The notes: a model not told the origin generated them from the letters alone. Shown: positions 27,368 through 36,775, counted from the first letter of the stretch. The stretch: 64,000 nt of DNA from RI-153 sp963721725 (GCA_963721725.1 CAVRLX010000016.1:434001-498000), one strand, 5' to 3'. Numbers and translations are program-made.

Positions 27368-27793
27368 GTGAGTCTATCCACGACAACCCAACAATTAGCC
27401 GACCGTCTGCGTCAGGAAGGCTACAAGCTGACGCCTGCGCGGCTCGCCGTGCTTGCGGTCATCGATGATGAGCACGCCCATCTCAACCCTGTGGATGTAC
27501 TGGACGAGGCGCGCAAAGTCTATCCCAAACTAGGGCGGGCCACGGTCTATCGCACACTGGAATTGCTCACCGAGTTGGGAATTTTGCGACCCATTTATAT
27601 GGGCGAGACCACGCCGCGTTTTATCCGCGCCGAAGGTGGACACCATCATCTGGTTTGCAATGAATGTGGCAAAATCGTGGAGTTTGACGAATGTGTGGCT
27701 GGGGAGATGATTCAAGCGCTGCGCGAGGAGTTTGGCTTTAAGGTGGACAGCCATCTTTTGGAATTTTACGGACGCTGCCAGGCTTGCCAATAG
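27368..27793 (+). CDS. Fur-family transcriptional regulator
   Basis: A 141-residue Fur/PerR/Zur-type regulator. The winged helix covers EGYKLTPARLAVLAVID to GRATVYRTLELLTELGIL; the metal and dimer domain has RAEGGHHHLVCNECGKIVEFDE, and the C-terminal CQAC supplies the second zinc cysteine pair. The GTG at 27368 lies after AAGGGAGAA; a TTG at 27347 is less likely. The metal sensed (Fe, Zn or peroxide via Fe) cannot be told from sequence alone. Two palindromes upstream are candidate self-operators. Confidence 0.9.
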   Translation: MSLSTTTQQLADRLRQEGYKLTPARLAVLAVIDDEHAHLNPVDVLDEARKVYPKLGRATVYRTLELLTELGILRPIYMGETTPRFIRAEGGHHHLVCNECGKIVEFDECVAGEMIQALREEFGFKVDSHLLEFYGRCQACQ

Positions 27794-27811
27794 AAGTCTT
27801 GGGCCAACAAA

Positions 27812-27842
27812 AACGACCACGGAAAGCACCCGTGGTCGTTTT
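27812..27842. terminator. bidirectional terminator between fur-like gene and upp
   Basis: The arms AACGACCACGG and CCGTGGTCGTT with a 7-base loop are followed by TTT on the plus strand and preceded by AAAA, giving a T run on the minus strand. It serves both convergent genes. Confidence 0.85.
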
Positions 27843-27865
27843 ATATTGGCGTGGCAATGGTTGCG

Positions 27866-28525
27866 CTAACGAACAGTTCCAAACTGCCGATCCCCGGCAT
27901 CGCCCAGCCCCGGCCAGATGAAGCCGGGCGGAAACCCTGCGGGCGCGTCGGCTTCTGTGGTCAGGCGTTCGTCGACGACGGCCACATGGATCGCCACATC
28001 CGGGTGTTTGGCGTGGAGTGCGGCGATTCCCTCTGGCGCAGCCAATAGGCCCACAAATTTAATGCGGGTGACCCCGCGCCCTTTCAGAATATCCACCGCC
28101 GCCGTCGCCGAGCCACCGGTTGCCAGCATTGGATCCAACACATAGCAGAAATGGCCGGAAAGATCGGCGGGCATTTTGTTGTAATAGATCACCGGCTGCA
28201 AGGTTTCTTCGTCTCGATAGAAGCCCAAATGCCAGACCTCGGCTTGGGGCAACAGATGCAACATGCCATCCACCATGCCCAGCCCGGCGCGCAGAATGGG
28301 GACCAGTCCAATCCGGGCCTCCATTTTTTGACCCTGGGTTTGGGTCAGCGGCGTCTCAATGGTGACCACTTTGGTGGGCAGATCGTGTGTGGCCTCATAG
28401 GCCAGGATCATAGCAAGCTCATCCACAATCGAACGAAAGCGCCGAAAGTCCGTGGTGCGGTCGCGCAATTGGGTGATCTTGTGTGTCACCAGTGGATGGG
28501 TAGACGGGAAAAGCTGCGCCGACAT
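27866..28525 (-). CDS. upp: uracil phosphoribosyltransferase
   Basis: A 219-residue enzyme that makes UMP from uracil and PRPP in pyrimidine salvage. LVTHKITQLRDRTTDFRRF is the family N-terminus, PILRAGLGMVDGML a hallmark segment, and YVLDPMLATGGSATAAVDIL the PRPP-binding loop. The C-terminus has the uracil-binding GFIWPGLGDAGDR. It follows the DksA-like gene on the same strand with a 108-bp gap. Confidence 0.96.
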   Translation of the reverse strand: MSAQLFPSTHPLVTHKITQLRDRTTDFRRFRSIVDELAMILAYEATHDLPTKVVTIETPLTQTQGQKMEARIGLVPILRAGLGMVDGMLHLLPQAEVWHLGFYRDEETLQPVIYYNKMPADLSGHFCYVLDPMLATGGSATAAVDILKGRGVTRIKFVGLLAAPEGIAALHAKHPDVAIHVAVVDERLTTEADAPAGFPPGFIWPGLGDAGDRQFGTVR

Positions 28526-28633
28526 AGATCAACCTTTATTGGCTTTGGGTTGTGGATAGCCTAAGCAGCGCCACAAAGAGTTTCTACTCTTTGCAACCTG
28601 TCCTTGTGTGCTGCCGCGGAGTATATAACTGGT

Positions 28634-29026
28634 TTACCAACGATCCGGCGGGCGCCGCACACGGTTGCGCCGATTGGCGGCTTCTACATCGCGCTGGCAC
28701 GCAAGGCAGAGCGTGGCGTCGGGCTTGACTTCGAGCCGTTCGCGGTCGATAGGCTTTCCACAGCGCTGGCAGATGCCATATTCGCCCTTTTCCAGCGAGC
28801 GCAACGCATGGTTGATGTCCTGGAGGCGACGGTCCAAAACGGCCATCAGGGCGGCGGATTTTTCACGCTCAAAGAAAACCGGATCGCCTTCATCCGGCTC
28901 AATATCCACCTCTTCTTGCATGTTTTCGCGCAAGTGGACAAGTTCATCCTCAAGCCGCCGCTGCTCTCCCAACAGATGAGCACGTTCTTTTTCAATGGTT
29001 TCTTGGCTTATAGGTTGATGGGCCAT
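28634..29026 (-). CDS. DksA/TraR-type zinc-finger protein
   Basis: A 130-residue protein with a long coiled-coil (residues 8-85, many Glu/Arg/Leu) and a C4 zinc finger CQRC...CLAC with 17 residues between the cysteine pairs, as in DksA/TraR. The coiled-coil tip of DksA carries two Asp residues; here the region DIEPDEGDPVFF is acidic but not an exact match. It may act on RNA polymerase like DksA or be one of the general-stress relatives. Start ATG follows GGAGGAGTT. Confidence 0.85.
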   Translation of the reverse strand: MAHQPISQETIEKERAHLLGEQRRLEDELVHLRENMQEEVDIEPDEGDPVFFEREKSAALMAVLDRRLQDINHALRSLEKGEYGICQRCGKPIDRERLEVKPDATLCLACQRDVEAANRRNRVRRPPDRW

Positions 29027-29314
29027 AGGAGAACTCCTCCATTGTCATTAGCCATTATGCTAAAATAAATCGGGTATTCCTAGATGCGTAAACCAATGAC
29101 CTACAGTCAATGTCAGACGGCTTACTAAAATAGCCTAGTTCAAAGGTAGGGGAAGTTATATCAGTTTTTACAGCTTCCGTCAAAAGATATTTTCCTTTGC
29201 AACTGAATTCGTTGATGATGAGTTTGCTAACGATGCGTGTGAGGCTCAGGAACACCGACTGTAGGCATTCCCCAGCTTTTCACAAAAAATACTTTCGTCC
29301 CTGGTCATATTACT

Positions 29315-29322
29315 GGTATAAT
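29315..29322 (+). promoter_or_regulatory. extended -10 promoter upstream of ruvB (gene-free stretch 29027-29560)
   Basis: TGGTATAAT is an extended -10 element without a good -35. It would give a ruvB transcript with a leader of about 230 nt containing the palindromic element copy 2. The rest of the 534-bp gap is AT-rich with no other clear feature. Confidence 0.5.
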
Positions 29323-29371
29323 AGTGTAGCACAATAGTTCTTGTACGTTTTCTGAAATAGTGTTAACTATT

Positions 29372-29446
29372 CAGGTGCAACGCACTCGCCAGGAGTAGAG
29401 CGGTTGTGGAATGCTTGTGTGGCGAGTGCGTCGCACCCTAGACCTG
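29372..29446. repeat. dispersed palindromic element, copy 2
   Basis: A 75-bp element starting CAGGTGCAACGCACTCGCCA and ending in GACCTG, with the inverted ends and the central GGTTGTGGAATGCTTGTGTG word. The inverted ends appear to extend outward (TTAACTATT on the left, AATCGTTACAA on the right). It lies between the ruvB promoter and its start codon, so it would fold in the mRNA leader. Confidence 0.8.
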
Positions 29447-29560
29447 AATCGTTACAAATATTGGAGGAAGAGCGGTCATATCGACTGTATACTAAACTTC
29501 CTCGTGAGCCTAGAAAATGGTGTCCCCTTGATCGACACACTTGAAAGATTGGATACGACA

Positions 29561-30634
29561 ATGGCCGACGAGCGTAGTATTGATGGGCGTAAATCACAGA
29601 AAGAGACCCCAGAGCGAGCCATTTCCCCTGAGAAGAAGCCTGAAGATATACGCCTGGACTATGCGCTGCGCCCGCAAACGCTGGACGAAATGATCGGCCA
29701 GGAAAGGCTGCGCGACAAAATGCGCATCTTGGTGGAGGCAGCGCGCAAGCGCGGCGAAGCGTTGGATCATGTGCTGCTCTACGGTCCGCCGGGGTTGGGC
29801 AAGACTACCCTCAGCCACATTCTCGCCACCGAAATGGGCGGCAATCTCAAGCCCACGGCTGGCCCAGCCATTGAAAAGGCTGGCGATCTGGCTGCGATCC
29901 TCACCAACCTGCGCAAAGGCGATGTGCTCTTTATCGACGAGATTCACCGGCTGGGCCGCGCCGTCGAAGAGATTCTCTACCCAGCCATGGAAGATTTTGT
30001 ACTAGATATTACCGTAGGCAGCGGCCCCAGCGCACGTAGCATCCGTCTTTCGCTGCCCCGCTTCACGATTATCGGGGCGACCACACGGCTGGCAATGGTG
30101 ACATCGCCACTGCGCGCTCGCTTTGGCGTGGTGGAGCGTTTTGATTTTTACAGCAAAGAGGCTCTCTTGGAGATTATTCTGCGCGCGGCGGGCAAGTTGG
30201 AGATGCCCATTGATGTGGTGGGCGCGGCCGAGATCGCCCGACGTTCACGCGGGACGCCGCGCGTGGCGTTGCGCTTGTTGCGCCGTGTGCGCGATTTTGC
30301 CCAAGTGCGTGCAGATGGCTTCATTGATCAAGCCGTGGCAGACAAGGCGCTGGCCCTGCATGAAATTGACGGCTTGGGGCTGGATGATCTGGATCGGCGC
30401 GTGTTGGATTCGATTATCAACAAATTCGGGGGCGGCCCCGTGGGGCTGGAAACGCTGGCCGCCAGCATCAGCGAAGAGGCCGACACGATTATGGATGTGG
30501 TGGAACCCTATCTGTTGCAATTGGGCTTTTTGGATCGCACGCCGCGCGGGCGCACAGCCACCCGCGGCGCCTATGCTCATATGGGTGTGGACTATCCCGA
30601 CATTCCAGCGCAGGGTGGCCTTTTTAGCGGGTGA
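29561..30634 (+). CDS. ruvB: Holliday junction branch migration ATPase RuvB
   Basis: A 357-residue AAA+ motor that drives branch migration with RuvA. Walker A is YGPPGLGKTTLS, Walker B VLFIDEIHRL, sensor 1 IGATTRLAMVTSPLRARFG, and the C-terminal winged helix contains GGPVGLETLAASISEE. The N-terminus has about 27 extra residues before DYALRPQTLDEMIGQ. ATG 29561 is chosen because the frame upstream runs into the repeat element. ruvA and ruvC are not in the window. Confidence 0.95.
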   Translation: MADERSIDGRKSQKETPERAISPEKKPEDIRLDYALRPQTLDEMIGQERLRDKMRILVEAARKRGEALDHVLLYGPPGLGKTTLSHILATEMGGNLKPTAGPAIEKAGDLAAILTNLRKGDVLFIDEIHRLGRAVEEILYPAMEDFVLDITVGSGPSARSIRLSLPRFTIIGATTRLAMVTSPLRARFGVVERFDFYSKEALLEIILRAAGKLEMPIDVVGAAEIARRSRGTPRVALRLLRRVRDFAQVRADGFIDQAVADKALALHEIDGLGLDDLDRRVLDSIINKFGGGPVGLETLAASISEEADTIMDVVEPYLLQLGFLDRTPRGRTATRGAYAHMGVDYPDIPAQGGLFSG

Positions 30635-30652
30635 TTTCCGCTCTAGAAACTC

Positions 30653-30686
30653 AAAAGGCGATGGCCGTTTAAGCCATCGCCTTTTT
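30653..30686. terminator. bidirectional terminator between ruvB and ftsK
   Basis: The arms AAAAGGCGATGGC and GCCATCGCCTTTTT form a 13-bp stem with a 7-base loop and T runs on both strands, serving the two convergent genes. Confidence 0.9.
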
Positions 30687-30732
30687 GTTTGATTTCCGGC
30701 CCGGTTAGGGCATTTCATCTCCATAATTCAGC

Positions 30733-32965
30733 TTAATCATCAAGTTCTTCGTCGCTGGCTTCGCCCTCTTTACGCTTGATGCGCACCTGCCGCCCCTGAC
30801 CACCGCCTAGATCCGGCCCCACCAGCCCTTTTGCCTCAAGCTGTTCCATCAAACGGGCGGCTTTGGGATAGCCGATGCGTAATTTGCGCTGGACATAGCT
30901 TGTGCTACAGCTTTCCATCTCGCGAATAACGTCAATCACATCTTGAATCAATTCTTCTTCATCGTCTAGTTGATCCATTAACCCCACCCAGGGCGCAACT
31001 TTGGCTGTGGGGCCGTTGGGATTTTCCTTAAGCGCTTGTTGTTGCCAGAACTGCACGACTCGCTCGATCTCTTTGTCCGCCACATAACAGCCTTGCACAC
31101 GCATCAGTTTGGCCGAGGTGGGACTCATAAAGAGCATGTCGCCCTGGCCCAGTAATTTCTCTGCGCCGTTGCTGTCCAAAATGACGCGGCTGTCGATCTG
31201 GCTCGTTACAGCAAAGGCAATGCGTGTGGGGAAGTTCGCCTTGATCAGCCCAGTGACCACATCGGTGCTGGGGCGCTGTGTGGCAAGGATCATGTGGATG
31301 CCGGTGGCGCGCGCCATTTGGGCCAGCCGCACTAGTTGTTTTTCCACATCTTCGGGTGCAGTCATCATTAAATCGGCCAGCTCATCCACCACAAGGACAA
31401 TGTAGGGGAAGGGCTGCATCTCTTTGCTTATCCTGGGCCTTTTCGTTGTACGAAGCGATGTTGCGCACGCGCGCCTCGCGAAAGCGCTGATAGCGATCAT
31501 CCATCTGCAAAAGCAGCCACGTCAGCGCGCCCACCACTTGATCCATCTCGGTGATCACCTTGCCGATAAGATGGGGGATGCCATTATAGCCGGGCAACTC
31601 TACCATTTTGGGATCGATCATGACAAAGCGCAGGCTTTCGGGGCCGTGGTGCATCAACAGGCTGACGATTACCGAATTGATACAGACCGACTTGCCCGAT
31701 CCTGTGGCCCCGGCGATCAGCAGGTGCGGCGCACGGCTGAGATCCGTGGTTACGGGCAGCCCGGCGGTGTCACGGCCCAGGGCCAGGGGCAAGACGCCAC
31801 CATTTTTGCCAAATTCCGGGCTTTCCAAAATGTCGCGCATGCCCACCAGCGCTTTGTCGGTGTTGGGAACTTCCACGCCTACATAGGGGTGGCCCGGCAC
31901 CGGTGCTTCGATGCGCACCGAGGGCGCGGCCAGCGCCAGCGCCAGATCATCGGCCAGGTTGACAATGCGGCTCACGCGCACCTTGCGCTTCTGTCCGGCC
32001 CGCTCGGTGTAGAGCGGTTCCAGCCCATATTGGGTGACGGTGGGGCCGCTTTCCACATTGACCACGCGCACCGGAATATCAAAATCGGCTAGGGTTTGTT
32101 GAATCAACTCCTCGGTACGCTTGGTGTCGAGACTGCCATAGCGACCGGGATCTTTTTCCAGAAGTGTCATAAGCGGCAGGCTGTTGCTCTGGCGCATCCG
32201 TTGTAATTGGACCGGTGGCGGCGCTGGGGGCTGGTTGTGGGTAGCTTTGGGCGGCGCAGAGGGGGCGGCGGCAACCGGCGCGGCGGCAATCACCGGATCT
32301 GCGGGCGCTGGCGGTGTTGACACCGTCGCTGCACGAGGCGCCGGGGCCGTCATCTTGCGTGGCACAGGCTGAGGAAGGCTTGGCGCTTCCTCACGCACGG
32401 GCAAAGCTGGGAGCGATTGGCGCAGGAATTGCCAGATCGCGCGACCATAGGGGGTCAAATAGACGAGCGGTGTATGGCGAAAAAGGAGATAGACGCCCAT
32501 GCCCAGCAGGATCAGCACGAGCAGCGCCGCCGGCCAACGGCCCAGCGTTCCCACCAACAGGTTACCCAAACCCCAGCCCAGCCAGCCGCCGCTTTCGTTG
32601 CGCGGCGCCGCCATCCAATTGGCCTGATCATGCACCCACACAAAGCTACCCGTGAAGAGGGCCAGCAGTGTCAATTCCCCCCCGACAATCGCTTGGGGAT
32701 TCCAATAGCCTACCCGCTCGCCCAGCATAAGTACCGTCCCCAGCCCCAGCAACCCCAGCGCAATCCATGTCGCTGTCCAGCCCGCCAGTTGAGCCAGCAG
32801 CGCGGTGTCGCCATCCACAAGTAGGCTCAGGCCAAAGTAGCCGCCCACTGCAAATATAGTCAGGCCGATGACTTCACGGTTGACGTTTTCTTGAAGATCG
32901 CGCAAAAGGATGGCGGGATCGAAAGATAGCTTGGGGTTGCTGCGTGAGCGGCGTGGTTTCGCCAT
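30733..32965 (-). pseudogene. ftsK: DNA translocase FtsK/SpoIIIE, frameshifted
   Basis: Two frames make one translocase of about 744 residues, the DNA pump that clears chromosomes from the division septum. The upstream part has four membrane helices (residues about 30-180), a Pro/Ala linker, and the alpha/beta motor with Walker A GATGSGKSVCINS. The downstream part has Walker B IVLVVDELADLMM, ATQRPSTDVVTGLIKANFP, and the winged gamma domain (SYVQRKLRIGYPKAARLMEQLEAKG). The frames switch at about 31425-31440 between KAQDK and KEMQPFPYIV, equal to a 2-base loss or 1-base gain. Because ftsK is normally needed for growth, an assembly error is the likeliest reason. Confidence 0.88.
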
Positions 32966-32989
32966 AGGGTTTTATCTGTGACAATTTCC

Positions 32990-33019
32990 GGGCGAGACAC
33001 AAAAAGTTGCGTCTCGCCC
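32990..33019 (-). terminator. hairpin after the 7TM-GAF-HTH gene
   Basis: The 9-bp arms GGGCGAGAC and GTCTCGCCC flank a 12-base loop directly after the stop codon of the minus-strand gene at 33020. The loop, not the tail, holds the A/T run, so it may act as a terminator only partly. Confidence 0.5.
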
Positions 33020-35071
33020 TCATTGAAGGCGGGTTATGCGAGCCGCTTCGTTGGGGGTGTTTTCGGCGCTGGCGTCCAGCGTGAGCAGATCGTCGCGGTC
33101 GCTCTGTTCCATTTCGCTGAGCACCCGTGCCACATGTCCGATGGCAACCCGCTGTTTGCGATAGAGATCGCTCTCGCTCATCGCCAGCCGTTCCGCTATC
33201 TCGCGTACCTTGCGGCCCTGGATGAAGCGCATCTCTAAAATGTTATAAAGCAGCCACTCCGGCGTGCTCAGATCCTGTTTGCCATCAGGGCGCAGCCGTT
33301 CAATCGCCCGCCCCAGGATGAGCCGCAACGCTTTGGTTGGCTCGCTGTCGGCTTCTTCCAGCACACTGCCCACCACGCGCAACTGAATCAGCGGGCTGCG
33401 TGTGAGCTTGGGGCCACCCCAATAGTGGCTCAGCGCATCTTTGACCCAGCCTTCAAATTCAGGGTTGTGGATGGGGCTGGGATCGAGCAACTCTGCGGAG
33501 GTTGTCTGCGGCTCGTCCGAGGCATAGGGAATGGTGCCGCGCATTTTTTGGATGCGGTCGATGCCGGGGATGATGCGGCGCAGCGCCACAAAGAGTTGCT
33601 TTTGGATCTTGCGGTCAATCAAGGCAAGCCCCACGCTTTCAATCAAGCCAGTGAGCAGGGTGGATTCGTCGCGGGTGAGCAGCGGCGTTTCGGTGCGTCC
33701 TTCCACGGCCAGAATGCCCAATATACTCTCTTGCCCATCGTCGACCACCTCTACCAGCGGCCACAGCCAAAAGCCTTGGTGGCCGATGGGCGGGTAATAG
33801 TGAATCTGCGGGGCATCGTCTGGGCTGCGGCGTGGATTGGCGCGAAAGCTGCCGTTGGTATTCTGGCGCAGCGACGCAGTGAGGGCGTCGCTCCAATCGT
33901 TTACGGCCAAAATACGCTCACGCGTATTACCTGGCCCCACCACGGCTTCGAGGATTAGATCCGGGCCGACAGTGGCGGCGACATACCCAGCAGGGACGCG
34001 CAACAGTTCGCAAATACCGGTGAGGTGGTTTTCCAAAAACTGGCGCAGATCGCTGGTCGTGAGCATACGCCGATCCAATTCGCGCAGCCAAGCAATCTCA
34101 TCACGATCCTCACGGTAGATCAGCCGATCCACGAGGCTTTTGGTCACGCTTAAGATCAACTGACTGAGCACGATTACGCCGGTGATTACACTAAAGAGCA
34201 CCACATCGCGCGGCAGCCCCAGGATGCGCTCCACCGTGGGGATGATCTGGATAAAAAGAATAATCAGGATCGCTACAATTGGCCCTCGTGTGAAGAAACG
34301 GATCAACCGATAGCGCACGACGCGATCCGGCGTGTAGACCCCCAGATAGGCCACGGTGTAGGCCATTCCCACCAGCAGCACCGCAATCGCACCATTCCCC
34401 AAAATCGAGAGCACCAAAATCGGCACAGAAAAGGTCTCGCCTACGGTCTGTTGTCCCAGGGCAATTAGATAGGGAAAGGTGCCAACGCCAGGGGCCATGA
34501 AGCCCAGAAGCAGATAGGTCATGCGGCGACGGCTGGAATCGGTGAGACAGCGGCTGCGCGCCTTCCAAATGTTGTGAAACGAGAGCAGCGCCGCCACGGC
34601 CATGAGCAGGGCAAACGGCCAGAAAAAGAGACCTGCGGTCAGATAACTAATCGGTGGCGCATAGACGATGTGCCCCACCAATAGCGGCGAAAAAAGGGCC
34701 AACAGTGCGCTGATCCCGGAAAGCACGCCAATTAGAAAGCTCAGGATCCGTCGCCGTTGCGTGCGATAATTGGTACTGCGCAGCACCGCATTGGAGAATG
34801 TGTAATAGGCCCAGGGCAGCAGGGCGATCCCCACCCACTGAAAGCGTAGCCAGCGTTCCGCCGAGGTTTCAGTGATCACGCGGTTGAGTGACACCTCGGC
34901 GGCATAGGTGATCATCACCAAACCCAGCAGCAGCGCAAAGCGGCGGGCCACTGGGTGGCGAAAGTTATAGGTCAGCGAATAGGCCAGCAGCGAAAAGGCC
35001 AGAATCACGACGACGGACGCGACCAGTCCATCGAGAAAAACCAACACTTCAAGCAGAGAGAAAGGGATCAT
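33020..35071 (-). CDS. multi-TM receptor with GAF-like domain and C-terminal HTH
   Basis: A 683-residue protein. Residues 1 to about 335 hold eight or nine hydrophobic helices, resembling the N-terminal 7TM region of some histidine kinases. A GAF-like domain follows (LRQFLENHLTGICELLRVPAGYVAA to ILAVEGRTETPLLTRDE). There is no kinase HATPase. Instead the C-terminal 120 residues contain a sigma-70 region 4/LuxR-like helix-turn-helix: TPEWLLYNILEMRFIQGRKVREIAERLAMSESDLYRKQRVA. This suggests a membrane-bound one-component regulator or a membrane sensor whose HTH binds a partner. It is followed by ftsK on the same strand. Its ligand and targets are unknown. Confidence 0.75.
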   Translation of the reverse strand: MIPFSLLEVLVFLDGLVASVVVILAFSLLAYSLTYNFRHPVARRFALLLGLVMITYAAEVSLNRVITETSAERWLRFQWVGIALLPWAYYTFSNAVLRSTNYRTQRRRILSFLIGVLSGISALLALFSPLLVGHIVYAPPISYLTAGLFFWPFALLMAVAALLSFHNIWKARSRCLTDSSRRRMTYLLLGFMAPGVGTFPYLIALGQQTVGETFSVPILVLSILGNGAIAVLLVGMAYTVAYLGVYTPDRVVRYRLIRFFTRGPIVAILIILFIQIIPTVERILGLPRDVVLFSVITGVIVLSQLILSVTKSLVDRLIYREDRDEIAWLRELDRRMLTTSDLRQFLENHLTGICELLRVPAGYVAATVGPDLILEAVVGPGNTRERILAVNDWSDALTASLRQNTNGSFRANPRRSPDDAPQIHYYPPIGHQGFWLWPLVEVVDDGQESILGILAVEGRTETPLLTRDESTLLTGLIESVGLALIDRKIQKQLFVALRRIIPGIDRIQKMRGTIPYASDEPQTTSAELLDPSPIHNPEFEGWVKDALSHYWGGPKLTRSPLIQLRVVGSVLEEADSEPTKALRLILGRAIERLRPDGKQDLSTPEWLLYNILEMRFIQGRKVREIAERLAMSESDLYRKQRVAIGHVARVLSEMEQSDRDDLLTLDASAENTPNEAARITRLQ

Positions 35072-35115
35072 GGGTACGTTGGGTGTTTAATTTACGCTGA
35101 AAACAGCGGGAAAGG

Positions 35116-35925
35116 CTATAGTGACCATTCGATGGTTTCGTCCACCACGATCCACATTTTGCGACGTTTGACCAACTTGAGGCGGAAACCCCCGCCCACC
35201 GTCGGGGTGCGTTGGATGCGCAAGGTGACGTTGGCTTCTTCCACGGTGACAAAGTCGATCTCGCTCATCTCCAGAATCGGGCCTTCCGTGATCAGATCGG
35301 CCTGTGCGCCGTCCAGCCAGATGGTGGGGCCGTGAAAGCCCACCTCGCCCATCTGTTCCGCCGGATGACGGCGCAGGCGCAGTTGGGCGGGCGTGCCATC
35401 AGACGCGGGTTCCAGATAGCGGCGCTGGCCCAGTTTGTGGATCAAAACGGTGCGGCGTACGCGCAGACTGTCCGGTTCCGCTGTAGATTCGCTTTCATAG
35501 TAGCGGGCCAGGGCATGGATCGGGCCAAAGGCGTTTTGATTCCCAAAGAGGCGCAGCAACTCTTCACGCGCACTGCTCCATCTGAAGCGCCACTCTTTGG
35601 CTGTGATCTGGTCGCCATAGCGCAACAACTCTAGCGTCGCCTCAGAGCCAAGCCGGTTGATAATCGAGGCCGGCGTCAGCCACATGGGATCTTGTTTGAG
35701 CCGGGCCAACAACACATCTGACGTGGCTTCGACTTCATCAGTTTTAAGAAATGTGTGGCGCGTGCTCAGGGTAAAAACCACCCCTAACACCACAGCCCCT
35801 ACCAGCAACAGAACCAGTGTCCAGGCGATAGGGTCCATTGAATCAATAATCCGTTGGAGCGAGGGCAGGTTGCCCAGATTCCAGCGGGAAAAGAGATCCT
35901 CAAACGGTGTTGATGATTCGGGCAT
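35116..35925 (-). CDS. membrane-anchored hypothetical protein
   Basis: A 269-residue protein with one membrane helix at residues 33-53 (AWTLVLLLVGAVVLGVVFTLS). After it come a helical segment (DVLLARLKQDPMWLTPASIINRLGS), which could be a small winged-helix-like unit, and a beta-rich C-terminal half ending in LKLVKRRKMWIVVDETIEWSL. I do not recognise the family. It is upstream of and on the same strand as the 7TM-GAF-HTH gene (44-bp gap), so the two may work together at the membrane. A -10-like TACAAT is only a few bases before its ATG. Confidence 0.6.
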   Translation of the reverse strand: MPESSTPFEDLFSRWNLGNLPSLQRIIDSMDPIAWTLVLLLVGAVVLGVVFTLSTRHTFLKTDEVEATSDVLLARLKQDPMWLTPASIINRLGSEATLELLRYGDQITAKEWRFRWSSAREELLRLFGNQNAFGPIHALARYYESESTAEPDSLRVRRTVLIHKLGQRRYLEPASDGTPAQLRLRRHPAEQMGEVGFHGPTIWLDGAQADLITEGPILEMSEIDFVTVEEANVTLRIQRTPTVGGGFRLKLVKRRKMWIVVDETIEWSL

Positions 35926-35931
35926 ACCATT

Positions 35932-35997
35932 GTATCAATTCAGCAATTGTATCAATGCAGCATAAGACAAAAATCAGAGAATTCCTATGCTGCATTG
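35932..35997 (-). promoter_or_regulatory. repeated and inverted motifs upstream of the 35116-35925 gene
   Basis: A directly repeated word ATTGTATCAAT (35932 and 35946) is followed by 12-bp inverted arms CAATGCAGCATA (35953-35964) and TATGCTGCATTG (35986-35997). On the minus strand the repeats read TTGATACAAT and provide -10-like TACAAT boxes within 10-25 bp of the ATG at 35925, suggesting a regulated, perhaps leaderless, promoter. Confidence 0.45.
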
Positions 35998-36058
35998 TAC
36001 CACAGGCAAACGGGGATGAGGCGATGAGGCGCTTTCTGTTAAATCATCCCCTTTGAAT

Positions 36059-36775
36059 TTACTCCACCTTGCCCCACAGCCCATTCTCCAACAAAATGTA
36101 TTGTTCGCCCAGGCCAAAGCTGAGGAATACACCTTTTTCCCAAGCTTGGATGCTGCCATCCAGCCCTTTTTCGGGAGCGGTTGACCAGCCAATCGCAGCG
36201 TTTGCACCCCCCAGTTGTTCGCGCCAGACTTTGCCAAAGCCACGAATGGGCTGGAAGAGGCCAGTGGGCGCGGTGAGGGCTGGGTCACTTTCGGGATCGC
36301 CCTCCGCGAAGGTATCCTCAACACCGAGCCACGAACCATCATTGTTGAGGGCGTAGATCATGGCTGTGTCCTCGCGCCAGATCATGTGGCCGGACTGGAA
36401 AGGCTGGCGGGCCATGTAGATCAGCGCGGGAATGCCCTGAGGACAGCCCAGCGCGGGGAACTGCGCCACCAGGGCGGCGTCGTTGCCGCTAAGGGCTTGC
36501 GCACATGGAGTTGCGACAACCGTGGCCGCGGCATTCACCGCTTCCGCTGGCGTGGGCGTCTCCACGGGGCTGGGGGGCAGGGTTGCTGTGGGCAAGGGTG
36601 TTTCCGTGGGCGCAACCGTGGGCGCAGATGTTGGCGTTTCCGTCGCCAGCGTGGCCGCGGTGGCTGTGGGTGCACTCGTAGCCGTAGACGGAACTGGGGT
36701 ATTCTCAGCACGATTACACGCAGCCAGCATCACTACTACCAATAGCAAGTATGGCAAATAGCGTAATTTTTTCAT
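36059..36775 (-). CDS. secreted lipoprotein
   Basis: A 238-residue lipoprotein: MKKLRYLPYLLLVVVMLAAC gives a signal peptide with the lipobox LAAC (Cys20). A Thr/Pro/Ala linker covers residues 25-80. The globular part has ALGCPQGIPALIYMARQPFQSGHMIWR and GLFQPIRGFGKVWREQLGG followed by AIGWSTAPEKG, a pattern like the short beta-repeats found in several extracellular Chloroflexota proteins. ATG 36775 is chosen for the signal peptide; the frame is open back to 37204 only because it runs out of frame through pgeF. Function is unknown. Confidence 0.75.
   Translation of the reverse strand: MKKLRYLPYLLLVVVMLAACNRAENTPVPSTATSAPTATAATLATETPTSAPTVAPTETPLPTATLPPSPVETPTPAEAVNAAATVVATPCAQALSGNDAALVAQFPALGCPQGIPALIYMARQPFQSGHMIWREDTAMIYALNNDGSWLGVEDTFAEGDPESDPALTAPTGLFQPIRGFGKVWREQLGGANAAIGWSTAPEKGLDGSIQAWEKGVFLSFGLGEQYILLENGLWGKVE

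Noticed and set aside
29411..29560. N-terminal extension of RuvB beginning inside the palindromic repeat
   Set aside because: The first 50 codons come from the repeat and AT-rich leader; the RuvB N-terminus is normal from ATG 29561.
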